Source of the DNA: Chamaecrista fasciculata
Taxonomy: Eukaryota; Streptophyta; Magnoliopsida; Fabales; Fabaceae
Assembly (NCBI GenBank): GCA_003254925.1
Contig: QANZ01046779.1
Location: forward strand, 17,514 to 81,513
Length of the DNA stretch: 64,000 nucleotides
Direction of reading: 5' to 3'
Positions 48,567 to 60,610 of the stretch are shown in pieces (position 1 is the first letter of the stretch; the number at the start of each line of letters is the position of its first letter). The translations under genes were made by a program, and so were the position numbers. The notes under the pieces were generated by a model. That model was not told the origin of the DNA and did no database searches. It saw only the letters and a list, made by a program, of their open reading frames with translations.

Positions 48567-48592
48567 TCCGTTAGGGCACGCAAAGCCCCTAG
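48567..48592 (+). mobile_element. Possible degenerate Helitron 3' end
   Basis: GTGTCCGTTAGGGCAC can form a 6-bp stem with one G-T pair; CTAG followed by T comes 10 bases later. Weaker than the terminus at 27486-27514, and no 5' end was found. Confidence 0.35.
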
Positions 48593-48850
48593 TATATATA
48601 TATATGACTCTTGGGCTATATTATCAACATGATATTCTTTACTTTCTTTATAAAAACAACAAGATATAATCTGATATATTATTGACTCAGTGGGCTAACG
48701 ATGTTCTACGTATATAACAATTGGATAAAGGCAGAAGCATTCTACACAAGACTGCAATTCAAAAACAGAGAATCCATAGAAAGGGTGGGTTGTAGATTTG
48801 ATCCAAATTTGATGCCGTGGAGATAATCAAACAAGATAATTAATGTCAAC

Positions 48851-49330
48851 TGATGAACCTGGTTTTGACCGGGGGGTATTACCTGGTTCGATGAGGCAAC
48901 TCTGGGTGGGAAGTCGCCTGCAAGTTAATGAATGCACAGGGATGACCCTGCGATTCACTTCCGATGCTTAAGTTAGTAAGAGTTCGAGCACAATAATCTC
49001 AGTAGGATGGTTAGAGTGCGTACCTTTGTCTAGTGTGAAGGGCTTGCCTTTTATACTAGTTGAGGATGATCTAATGAGATCTTTCCATATTTGGTTAAAT
49101 GGCTGATTGTGATCTCAGCCGATTTGGCTGATCTAATTATGATCTTCAGCTGATCTGATTGTGATCCTTGGCTCCCACGTACTTTCCTTTCCTGCGAGAA
49201 TGCCTTAGTGGGAAAGGCGCTATTAATGAGGGAATCAATCAGGGGAATCCTGATTGACCTCTGATTGATTCCTGATTGATCTGGCGATGTTTCCTTAATC
49301 AAATGTACGTGGACGCCTGATCGGGTCGGT
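48851..49330. repeat. Dispersed LTR-like repeat, copy 2
   Basis: Begins TGATGAACCTGGTTTTGACC and runs parallel to 42412-42850, with extra sequence in the first third. The 'GATCTGATTGTGATC' motif is repeated internally. It appears to be an old solo LTR; no coding frame. Confidence 0.45.
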
Positions 49331-49349
49331 TTATACCATGCTATCTAGA

Positions 49350-49870
49350 GGCCTTTGGATTTGTTTTATGATGTTTTATAGCCTATATTAGGTGTTTTAG
49401 GCCTCTAGATATGATAATTGTTGCATTGAGATCACAATTGCATTTTGGTCCTTTTATCGATTTTTAGTGTAATTCTCTCGTGTTTTAAGTGTTTAATTAT
49501 ATCTTGAGGTTTTACATGTTTATCTTACTGCAATTGTAAGTTTTTAGGAGCCAAAGACCCAAGGATCGAAGTGGAATCAAGTTGGAAGCGAAACGGTGAA
49601 GAAACCGCACTTTTATGACCTTTGCCGGATATTTGCCAGATGTGCATCTGGCAAAGAAACAGCAAGCGAAATTCCAGCAAGTACCAGTTTTTNCCGGCGA
49701 CGACGGACGATGGTGGGCGGCGACGGACGACTGCGGAGGGCAGCTCCGACCACCGTGGACAGCAGTTTCGGTCACCGTGGACGGCGGCGGGCGGCAGACG
49801 ATGGATGAGGACGGCTCCGGCCACCGTGGACGGCGGCGGGCAGCGGTGGACAGCGACGGCTCCAGTGACC
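49350..49870. repeat. Unclassified repeat with an N join and a GC-rich minisatellite
   Basis: 49350-49692 is low-copy-looking repeat sequence of the kind seen in plant LTR elements (TTTTAGGAGCCAAAGACCCA, then GGAATCAAGTTGGAAG); class unsure. After the N at 49693 comes about 180 bp of CGG-rich DNA with the unit CACCGTGGACGGCGGCGGGC appearing twice exactly or nearly so. The GC content is far above the window's, so it is foreign to its surroundings or joined wrongly. Confidence 0.45.
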
Positions 49871-51922
49871 TTGTGGTGATTGTGAGAAGGGCATTTTTGT
49901 TTTGAAAAGAAATTATTATCTTCAATTTTTATTAATTTTTTTATTTTTTAACTTAAATATATTAATATAAAATATTTATATATTGATAGTATGAATTTTA
50001 CATTAATAATTTATTAAATTTAATATAATATACATATAAAAATATATAAACTTTTTTAAGAAATAGATATACCTCATGTCAAACTGATCCTGAATAAAAA
50101 ATTTCTAAAATTAAGAAGTGATTGGTGCTGCGATTTGGCGAGATACACCATAGAAAGAAGATTCAAGTTCGATTTCTTAAAGTCGACATTGTTGAGAGGA
50201 TTCTTTGCCTCTTATGTTCGCTAGAATTAGTCTTCACCCGACAAATTTCTAAATTTCAGGTTCTACTAAACTCAACTAGAGACTCGACTTAATAGCAAAA
50301 AAAAAAATGATGGAATCAGACTAGCTAGGTTGACGGACCTTATGGAGATTTTGTACGACCTAACTGGACCGATTTGGCTTTTGAGTTTAGTATACATTGT
50401 TGTTTCTTTGCTGTACAACAATGTTGTTATTTGTTAACATTTTTTGTACCTACCATTCTAAATAGAGTATCTGACTATTTGCCAGGACAGATATTCTGTG
50501 ACCTCAAGTGTATAAACATCAAAATCAGTTTTAAGTTTAGAGATCAACCTTTTTAAAAATTGAGAGTTTTTTTAAATTTTTAAAAAATAAAGATGTGACA
50601 GTCTAAATAAATTGTCAAATTATTTATTTACAAAATTGTTCCAATTATTTTATAAGAATTTCAATGAACTCTTTCTCTTTTTTTTCTTGTAAAGTATAAC
50701 TTGGAAATTTGGGTTCGGTGTATCACTGTGTATCCGGCTAAACAGGTAATCACCAAAACCTTGTTTTCTCCTAAATTCCTACTCTTCCGACTATTGCGGC
50801 TTCACAACCTTTGCTATATAATTTAACTGCCTCCCACGAAATATTTTCATATTTTTTTTGTTTTATCAACCCAGTCATCATTTCCTCACGCCCAACGGCC
50901 CAAGTTTTTAACTTTTTCATTTTTATAAATCTCAATTAGGTTCCCCATTTTTTTTTTTGTTGTAAAACACGGATTCTTCAATATACGCAATCGCCGCCTA
51001 AATCAGAATTAGCGGAAGATTTCGAATCATTTCTTTCCGTTTTCGCTTCAGTTTTCAGGGTGACCGAAGATTTTGCTATTGGAATCGGATTCGGGGTTTC
51101 GAATTTCGCTCCAAAGGCCGTCGATCCGTGTTGGAATTTCAGGCCTTTTGGAGTTGGGAAGATTCGGTTCATACTGTTCTCAATTGATTATTCTCACCTA
51201 ACCCAAAAGAGAGGTAACGCGACAGACATTAATTATATAAAGATGTTTATATAGCATTTTGAATACATTTGTCGCTGTCGTTTCTCCTCGATGGACTCCG
51301 AAGGTTCTATTCAGGATTTTTTGTTTTAATTTGTTCTTTTGCCTAATTTTAACCTCATTTGATGTTGTCCCAATGGATGACTTCTCTTCGTTTTTGTTTT
51401 TTAATTCTTTAAAGTTCCCCTGTTCTGATGATTGTGAAGGTCAACGACTTGTTGGTGGGAGATTGAAGGCCGAACCTGTAACGATTTTTATAAACTGGAG
51501 TTATCACAATGTTGGGTGTGAATCATAGTCGCGTTAATATATCAAGTCGTTTTCCTCATCTAGCTGAATGGCATCCTTTAGAATAGCATCGTTAAATAGG
51601 GCTTGAAGCCCTCTCCTCTCGCTGTAATCAGGTATATAATTTATCATTCTTTCTGCAATGCACACAATTCCAGAAATCATGTTTAGCTCTCATCACTACG
51701 ATGAAACTCTTGTTGTCAAAACCATTGCAGGGTCAGCAGAGAACATAGCTGTTAGGTATATTTGCTTTGGCCGTTTGAGGTGAGACTGATTCATGTTACT
51801 TTTGTTGGAGATACTTTAATTACTTCTTGGCATAGCAAGTATGCTGGTTTACGGATTTTCGTTAATTATTATTATTTTTCTGACTGAAGGATATATATAC
51901 GGCTGTAAGTGTTAAGCTCTGA
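49871..51922. other. AT-rich DNA and putative 5' leader of GRIK
   Basis: 49871-50900 shows no gene. From about 50950 base composition becomes gene-like without a long reading frame, fitting 5' UTR exons. A strong donor-like CAG|GTATAT at 51630 and an acceptor-like CATTGCAG at 51730 would remove a leader intron. A 41-codon upstream frame (51658-51783, MHTIPEIMF) starts inside that intron. Confidence 0.4.
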
Positions 51923-54900
51923 ATGTCCAAAAAGAGTTTTTCTATTGCCAAAGTGATGGGCTGCTGTAGTTGCTTCGGGTTCATCCGAAAATTCAAACGT
52001 AGAAGGGGTAAGTTCGGTATCAAGCATAATCTCTCTCAGGAGCCACTGTTGGATCGAGACAGAGAAGAAGATGATGATGGCTTCTCCAGTGGCAATGTCT
52101 CTGACGTTGCCAGTGGTGATGATAATGAAGTGCCAATTCGCGCCAGAAGTTCAGAGGAAATTTTGAAGTTGCGAGAAGAGAATGATATGATTTGTAGGAA
52201 GTTTCCTGTTAAGGAAACTAACAAAGTCGTTCGATCTGAGGTAGTTTTGATAGTAGCTTTGAAGAATGAATTCAGATTAACTTTACATTTAAGAGATTTG
52301 TTCAACTAAATATTGTCAACTTTTGATGGAACAATAGTTAAACAACTTTGGGAATAAGTAGCAGTTATGCTTTTAAATTTTTTTAGTGCTTTATTCTTAG
52401 TTTCTGTTCTCATTGTTTTCAATTGTAACCATACATTTTCCCCTAATTACATACAGTATAACAGTCTTGGTTTTGAATGTTTGAGTAACTGAAGAAGTTT
52501 ACTTTGGGCATTTTGGCTGAATTTTGTCAAACTATTTTGCCTGCATTCAGGAAAAAAACATTTCTATTACATTGCATGTCTCCTGACAAAAGCTTTATTT
52601 AAATGCCATTGCTCGTTCAGGATGAAAATGGTAACAAGATGGTGAATGAATATGTTCGTGAGTATAAGATTGGTTCTGGTAGCTATGGAAAAGTGGTAAG
52701 CATAGCATTTTTGCTATCCTGCTGCCTTGCTTACCAGTAAATTTAGTTTTTTTTCTTAAAGTGCCTTTCTTTACATGCATGACAGGTTCTATACCGAAGC
52801 TGTGTTGATGGAAAGCATTACGCAATCAAGGTAAAAGATTCTCTTGTGTGGGAAGGGTAACCTAGGCAGTTAGTTGAAGTATTGCACTGCTGATCCCGAG
52901 ACAAAATGATGTAAACTTTTTCTTTGTTTACTATTCAGAGGTTGTAAATAACTACTTGCCCTGATTGTTGTGTTAAAAACTGAAGGAGGAAAAGGGGTGA
53001 AAATAAAGATAAACATTCACGGCACTAATTCCTAGCAAAGACTGGAAAATATATGTACAATGTTGTTCTTTAGCCAAGAGGTCAATCAGTTATTTATTGA
53101 GGTGATCTGCAGGCCTTTCATAAGTCTCATTTAAAGAAGCTTCGAGTTGCACCCTCGGAGACTGCCATGACTGATGTTCTGCGTGAGGTATATATCTTTC
53201 TATGGATTTTTAACATGATATGCTGAAAATGAGATGTCAACTGTAAACTGCTAAGTTATCTTGCTTATGTCTTTGGTTTTTTTTTAAAAAAAAATAAAAA
53301 TTGTAGAGGAGTATGCATATTGACCATTTTTTGGAAAACATGCCCACTTTATGTGTTATTTTTCTTACTTTTTAATGCATGTTCGATATATTATTTATTG
53401 TAACTCACTTGTTTTAGTGGCCTTCTCCACCCCCTCCCCTCTCTTCCCTACAGCAGGCTAACAGACTTAAATTCCTTCCTCCAGGTACTCATTATGAAAA
53501 TGATAGAACACCCGCATATAGTCAATCTCATTGAGGTGATTGATGACCCAGAATCAGATCATTTCTACATGGGTAATGACAACTGGTTTCTTCCTTTTTG
53601 ATTTTGTTAATTAAGGATTGACTGCTACCTCAAGTTTGAATGGATAAGAACTTCTATAAGTCCTATGATTGACTGCTTTTTTGTTTTCTTTGGTACAGTA
53701 CTTGAATATGTAGAAGGCAAGTGGGTTTGTGAGGGCTCAGGTCCAACTTGTGGCTTAGGTGAAGAGACTGCTAGGAAATACATGCGTGACATTGTTTCGG
53801 GATTAAGATATCTTCATGCTCATGTATCATCTCTTAACTAATCCTTTTGTGCTTACAGTTGACTCAGAACTCTCTCTCACTGACTTACTTGCACTTTCCA
53901 GGGTGCTGTAGTGTGTGTTATTTCAGTTATGGCATCTGATTTAATATTGTGGGAATAAATATTTCTCAGATATGGATGCATGTGTAGTATAGGGTTAAAA
54001 GTTAGCAGTATGATTTTGGTTATACTTCAATTATGCTTCCTTCAATTGGTTCTAAGCTAAAAATGAAATTCCTTTTAATTATTATCATTTCATCTGATTT
54101 ATAGATTGTTAGGGACCATTGATTTGGATGTCAGAATTTTTCAAGTGCATTTGTGTAAAACTTATATCCACTTGCACAGTTTTTTAACTTGCTTCTGAAT
54201 ATGTTGCTCCCAGAGACACATTAATTTTAGCTTTTTTATAATTTTGTGATGTCATACTGTGTGATAAAATAAACCTTTCGACAGTTTTGGAACTTCCAAG
54301 TTCTATGGTTGTTAAATCTGCCAATTTATGTTGTTTAAGCCTGCATGGTCACCAAATTGATCTTGTTGAATTTTGTGGGAGGAATTTCTTAAAATTGGCT
54401 GCAATAAATGTGTTGCAAATTAATGGGAATTCATGATGCAATATGTTACGAACAAGGTTGTTAAAACCGGACCGGTCATTGAACCGGCCGAAGCAGCGGT
54501 TCAAGGTTCAATGGTTCAACTGGGGTCGGACCGTTAATAATTAAATAAATAAAAAATAATATATTTATTTTAATATAATAAAAATATATAATAAACTCTT
54601 TAAATTTAAGCTGGATTCAATAAGAAAGTGATAATTAAGAGGATAAAACATTAAATTTTCAAGTAAAAACTATTAAATAGTGTATTATTTTGAGTCTAAA
54701 CATAATAAGAATTTTTTTTTAAAATAGCATCATTTTAATCAAGAAAAACTTAAAAAAATAAAAAATTAGAAAAAAAAACCTGAACCGGTTCAACCTCAGA
54801 ATCGGCCGGTTCAAGGCGGTTTTCCCGGTTTTTGACCGGTTCAGGCGGTTCTTGACCGATTCTTAGCTGGACCAGTTTTGTACTCAACTCGGACCGGACC

Positions 54901-56551
54901 ACTGGCCGGTTCAACCGGTCCGGTCCGGTTTTGTTAACTATGGTTACGAATTAATGGGAATTCATGATACAATATGCTGCAAGATATGTGCATTTGTGTG
55001 AAGCTGTTTTTTTTTTTTGCATATTAGCTTCTTATTTGTANGAAGCTGTTTTTTTTTTTGCATATTAGCTTCTTATTTGTATTAGATCCTTAGAAATAGC
55101 TTGTCTATGTTACATAGTAATAATTTCTTGGCTTCTTTTCAAAGCAGAATATAGTGCATGGAGATATTAAACCTGATAATCTGTTGGTTACACGTCATGG
55201 TACAGTAAAGATTGGGGATTTCAGTGTCAGCCAGGCTTTTGAGGTAACTTTTATTACTGAACCTGTGAACCTTAATGTAAATAAGATATACTTTAAAAGT
55301 ATTTAAGCTGATGCTTTACCAACACAAAAAAGATGTGAAAGCTGATGAGTACACTATGCGTTTCTGCTATTATTTTCTGTGAAAATCTTTTGCACAAGTA
55401 TCTCCTTTAGCCATTATTGCGCCACACCTTGTCAAGTTACCTTTATTCTATTCACGTGATCCCCGCTCAAATGAGATGCAAAAGTAGTCTTGGGGATAGC
55501 CACTAGTTTTTGAAACGAAATGCATATGAGCTAGTTTCTTCTTGCTCTTGATTATGTACGTCAGCTGAAATGCTAACATGGGACTGTATCCTAATTGTTT
55601 GTCCAAAGACCAAGGGGCAGAGGGAGGGACCCTGCCCACTTGGGATTAGGAGGTTAAACATTTTTTTTTTCTCATTAGTGTTCTTGCTATGTTGATGTTT
55701 TCTCCACATCTACCAATCACCCCACAGACACTTCTTCCAAAGAGGACATGATGTTCTTTTTCTCTGCTTGAGTTGGCAGTGGCATTATGCAGAGGTACTA
55801 GAATATGTATGAGGCTTTAATTGAATTCATTTTGTAGGATGATAATGATGAGCTTCGCCGTTCACCTGGTACTCCTGTTTTCACTGCTCCAGAATGTTGT
55901 CTAGGTTAGAATTTTCTTTTCAAGCTTTGTAAGATAACTAGTACGGAGTACATGGAAGTACATTTCTAATTGCAGTTTTGTTTGTTGATATTCGTTCAGG
56001 TCTTACCTATAATGGTAAAGCTGCAGACACATGGGCAGTAGGAGTTACTTTGTACTGTATGATTTTGGGCCAGTACCCATTTCTTGGAGACACACTTCAA
56101 GATACATATGACAAAGTATGACCTGTAGACATAAATAAAATCAATTTCCTCTCTTATAATAATAATGCTATATATATAGCATTCATGCTATATGTATCAA
56201 GCTTATTTCAGAATTCTCAGTGCGTGGGTTTTTTATTTTCCTCATCCAGATAGTCCATAATCCTCTAGAACTCCCAGATGATATGAACCCAAAGATAAGG
56301 AACTTAATTGAGGGACTACTTTGCAAAGGTAGATAATCTTATATTCTATATTTCTATCATTTCCTGCTTCAAAGATACTGTTGTGATGGTTGTCTTATGA
56401 GTGTGAATTGAAACACGGCATTTTTGCAGACCCGACACTTCGGATTACATTGGATAATGTTGCAGAGCATAGCTGGGTTGTTGGAGATGATGGGCCAATT
56501 CCAGAATATTTGTGTTGGTGCCAACGTAAGAGTTTGGAAGGAAAAGATTGA
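51923..56551 (+). CDS. GRIK2: GRIK/SnAK kinase, upstream activator of SnRK1
   Basis: Eleven exons: 51923-52240, 52621-52695, 52786-52830, 53113-53187, 53485-53572, 53699-53823, 55148-55243, 55838-55904, 56000-56115, 56250-56328, 56430-56551; 401 residues (family about 395-405). The N terminus has the VMGCCSCFGFIRKF motif and an acidic Ser-rich stretch. The kinase domain (about 115-380) has IGSGSYGKV, YAIK (Lys146), VHGDIKPDN (catalytic Asp248; Gly replaces the usual Arg of HRD), DFSVSQ (Asp266) and GTPVFTAPE. GRIKs phosphorylate the SnRK1 T-loop, the plant counterpart of LKB1/CaMKK acting on AMPK, and accumulate in young or geminivirus-infected tissue. Arabidopsis has GRIK1 and GRIK2; GRIK2 is chosen because it neighbours PDX2 there. 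Intron 6 is 1.3 kb and holds a hAT-like element and an N. Intact. Confidence 0.93.
54453..54942. mobile_element. hAT-like MITE in GRIK intron 6
   Basis: The 8 bp GTTACGAA flank both sides (54445-54452 and 54943-54950). Ends CAAGGTTGTTAAAACCGGAC and GTCCGGTTTTGTTAACTATG are imperfect inverted repeats, and both arms hold many CCGGTTCAA/TTGAACCGG motifs. It is 490 bp with no transposase. The 25 bp TTAATGGGAATTCATGATRC on each side are also duplicated, so the locus had a local duplication in addition. Confidence 0.8.
55000..55081. repeat. Duplicated contig ends around the N at 55041
   Basis: About 40 bp (GAAGCTG, T-run, GCATATTAGCTTCTTATTTG) occur on both sides of the single N, differing by one T in the homopolymer. 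This is an unmerged overlap in GRIK intron 6, not biology. Confidence 0.85.
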
Positions 56552-58335
56552 AATAGCACCAATATACTTGCCTAACCTACACTCTGACCTGACTACATTA
56601 TCTTTAAACCTGGGTTTACTTGCTTATATAGCCCAAATGTTTTGTTTCCCCTGTTCACTCTTGCGAGAAATTGTTGTTGAGGAAAACATGACTATTCTGG
56701 CGATGACAATTGACACATAGGAAAGAGGAGAAGTTGGGTGGTTAATTTTGGGTCTCACTGATGGCTGGTACATAGATTGTATGTGATTTTGTAATTTGCT
56801 TGAAAGTCCGTAATGCGGCTTTTTGAATTGATTTGGTTTGAAGCTCCAGTACTGTAACACATTTTGGTTTAGTTTTTCATTATATAATCTGAGTATTTTT
56901 GGTACTCCTTTTACTTTTAAATTGCTTATTCTACCCACAAAGCACAACATTTTGAAGCTTGTGACAGTATAGAAGGTTAAAATACGAGGAAAATAACTAT
57001 AATCAAAGCCTTATCTCACCTTGCCTTATCTCAAAAGGTGAGGTCGGTTTCACAAATTTAATCTTTATGCATTTTCACAATTAGATTTTTAATAAATGAA
57101 TCTTTTCTAATAATTTTTTAAATAGTTTTCTTTGGTCTTTTTCAAATTATTAGGTTATCATTCATTTGGATCACTTTATGGGTCGGAACCTTCAAAGGCT
57201 TTTTTTTTTTTTTTAACAATNTAAACAAAACCATTCATATGAGCTTGGGAAAAATTTAAATAAAAAAGATTGAAAAAATCTATCAAACCAAACTAAATCA
57301 ATAAACAACTGCTTTAACAGTTTGTTTGAATGATTTGAAGTTCAAATATTATTAATTTTGTCACTAATATAATAATAAATTTAATATATATTATTCTTAA
57401 AACTTTACTAATATACTAATAAAAAAATATTTTTAATCTAGTAAAAATTATAACTACATATGACTATAGTATATCGTGTTTGAACATATACATTCATCCG
57501 TGTCTTTTGTCTTTTTCATCAGTTCTCAACTTCTCATCCTGCTTTTGATGGAAAAATGGGAACCTGCCAAAATGAGCATAAGCTTCCTTCTTTTTTATTA
57601 TATGCTTTTTGGTTTCAATTTTCAAATAGTGAGAGACTCCAACTCAATAACCACTTCCCGGCCATTAATTTATTTTTATTTCCTTTTCATTCAGTAACTA
57701 AAGTTCCTTTTCAATGTGAGCAATTACTGCTTCTGCTACATCTCTTACTTCCCAATTACTACTTGCTCACATCTTGGAAATTATTATATTCATCTATCTA
57801 TTCCCCTCAAACCATGTACGGTCTTTTCTTCTATTTTATAAGGTTACAAGATGCATTTTTCAATATTATTTAAACACATTTAAAACTTGTTGCATAATTA
57901 TGACTAGAACAGCATTTTTAATGTATATACATAAGAAGTTATTTTGAATTGTGACGTGTTTTGTGATTTCAAATTAGCTACAGAGGTGTGGTGTTGAGAA
58001 AAAGAAGTCTAATTTACGCGTCATTTTAATTCGTTTTGCTTTTGCTTTGCGTCCCATTTTGACTTGCAATTCAGACCTCTTTAACCAAATTATATATAAT
58101 CTAATTCCTCACGTCTCTCTATCTCTCTCGATCTCATTATTCATACATATTTATATACAAAGCATGCAGCATAGCCATATATATTAGGCATTTGTTGAAA
58201 TTTAAACAAATTACAACTCAAAGACCAAAAGTTCTTCCATTTCAAGATTCACACGGCACCAATGCCTCTGACTCACGCACATCAATCCTTCAATGCTTCA
58301 ACTTTAACTTATTAATTACATCTAATATGTATATA
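56552..58335. other. GRIK 3' region and intergenic DNA
   Basis: The first few hundred bases are probably 3' UTR. An N at 57221 follows a T-run. No gene seen beyond. Confidence 0.45.
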
Positions 58336-58692
58336 GGCAAAATAACTTTTTTTTTCTTTAAATTTTACATCAACTTTCAATTTTATAAATTATCAATTTC
58401 ATTTTAATATTTTACTTTTTATCAAATTTATTATTTACTCCTATTTTAATAAAATATTAACAATAAATTTTATATGATTAATGACATGTTATGTAAAATT
58501 GATAGAAAAATAAACTCATATCCTAACTCAGATTAAAAAAATACGATAAAATATATCGTTAATTTATTAAAATAAGTTAGCCAAATGATGGGATTAACCA
58601 AAATATGAAATATTAAAGGCAATTTGACAATAAAAAGACATTGAAGACAAAATTAAAAGTTGATATAAAATTTTTAAAAAAATAATTTTGCC
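58336..58692. repeat. Fold-back MITE, relative of 43660-44005
   Basis: Starts GGCAAAATAACT and ends AATAATTTTGCC, with an internal AATATTTTAC arm paired with AAAATATGAAATATT. No target duplication could be fixed in the AT-rich flanks. Confidence 0.5.
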
Positions 58693-60610
58693 AAAATATA
58701 TATATATAATTATATATCTTCCTCGTCTTTATCCTCTTTCTTTTTTTCCTTTCCTTTTCTTTTTCTTTTCACCCAAAACCATGCTAAAAACACACACACA
58801 TATGTAGACACAAGTTAATCATCGGTATATACACAACACACATACATATAGCCAGCTCACTCTTAATTAATTCTTTTGCCAAATGACCATCTAAATTTTG
58901 TTATTGTTAACTAATCAGTCTAATCTAGCCCGTTAACATCTAAAAAAGAGAAACTTGCTTCCTACAATTAATCTGTTTTCCGTATTTAAACAAACTGAAA
59001 CTAAATAAAAATATTTCTTTCATAATAATAATTAACTAAAAATGAACCATTTTTTTTTTAATCATTTGGTTGCCTTCGTTAAAAGTTATAAGTTGGCATA
59101 AATATTACTCATTCCCTTATATATAGAATCGTTATAGTCAAGTCAATAATATTGAACTAGCAACATATAAAGATAAGAACTAACTCAAAAATGAGTTAAT
59201 AAATATTTTTCAAAGAAGATAGGCTCATCAAGCATATTTTAAAATTTTAAGAATTAATTAAAAGTATATAAATACATATGCAGATGGTGTGGTGGGCATA
59301 ATGGATAGATAGAATTGAAAGTACAGAAGAGAAGAATGGACCACGCCCATCAGGGAAGAAAGGAAGACAGCTAGCTTTCTGACATCTGATTAAAACCCAC
59401 TTAGATTTTCTACCATCCAAATATATATATATATATGAATGACACTATAATAAGGTGCTCTAAATTTCTTTGCCTTAGATTTTTATTGTCTGATAGAAAA
59501 ATCACCTAATTCACATTAAATTTTAAAAAAATTAAGGACATTCTGAGAGGAATGAGTTCATGTTTTCCCATAAAATTAATCCATACTTATATCAAATTAC
59601 TAGGTCTGTCATAAAATTAAAATATGTGCACATTAATATTTGAAAAAGTGCGCTTCGTTAATTACATATATAATATATTTAGATGGTTTTTTAGACTGAG
59701 AATAGTACTCAATATATATACATAATACACAATAGAGGCTAGCTAGCTCTAGTAAAATGAATTAGTTTCTCTTAATACAATGGGTACTCGTGTTTGAGTT
59801 CTCATTAGAAGAAATGTGTACATTCATTGTCCAATAGTTCTTAATTCAAACATGATTATCTTTAGTGGGAGATACCGAGATAATATATATAAAACAAAAT
59901 ACGCTTATCTAAAAGTTTTTGTCCGACCAGTACCTAAATGTAATTATAATTTTTTTTATACAAGAATATGTAATTATATATAATTGTATATTTTGAATAT
60001 AAATACTAAGTGATTAATTATTGATTATGGTTGATTTCAATTGAATGTGTAAAGGAGTTAGTTGTAATTTGTATGAAGGTTGCTTGGGTTGGAAGGTAAT
60101 TGTTGAGTGAGTCCAAAAATGCCTACTAGACGAGGAATACATAGTCTTTTGATCTATCACCACCACTTCACGCCACATATTGATATTATACTTATACACA
60201 CATACATGCACCTTTTACAAACTCAAAATGAACACATAAATATCTTGTCTTAATTAATTATTTTTCACTTGCTTAAATAATAATTAATTTTAGCTCCAAT
60301 CAAGAGATCCTAATTAGAAAATGTAAAACACTTCTAAATTAAATGTTTTAAGAGAGACTTGCAACTTGCAAGATTTATAAATACTAAAATAACTATCATT
60401 TTAATCAATTAACAACTTGTTTACCAAAAACGATTAGTTCAAATGATGAGCGACTTGGTATCGTTAAGCAAAATTTAAGGTTCGAGTCTTTATAAATATA
60501 AGTATTCCTGTTAAAAGACTCTTTCATCATAGTCAAGTGCGCAACACAGATTAAATCTAGATTATATTAGTTGGGACAAAATTTCGAATATCAGGTTGGC
60601 AATTAAAAAA
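58693..60610. other. Intergenic AT-rich DNA
   Basis: Long AT tracts, an AC microsatellite near 58790-58800 and TA runs. I see no gene or element ends in about 1.9 kb. Confidence 0.45.

Noticed and set aside
49512-49925. Long open frames in several phases across the CGG-rich region
   Set aside because: They exist because GC-rich repeats lack stop codons. All frames are repetitive, none shows a domain, and an N lies inside.
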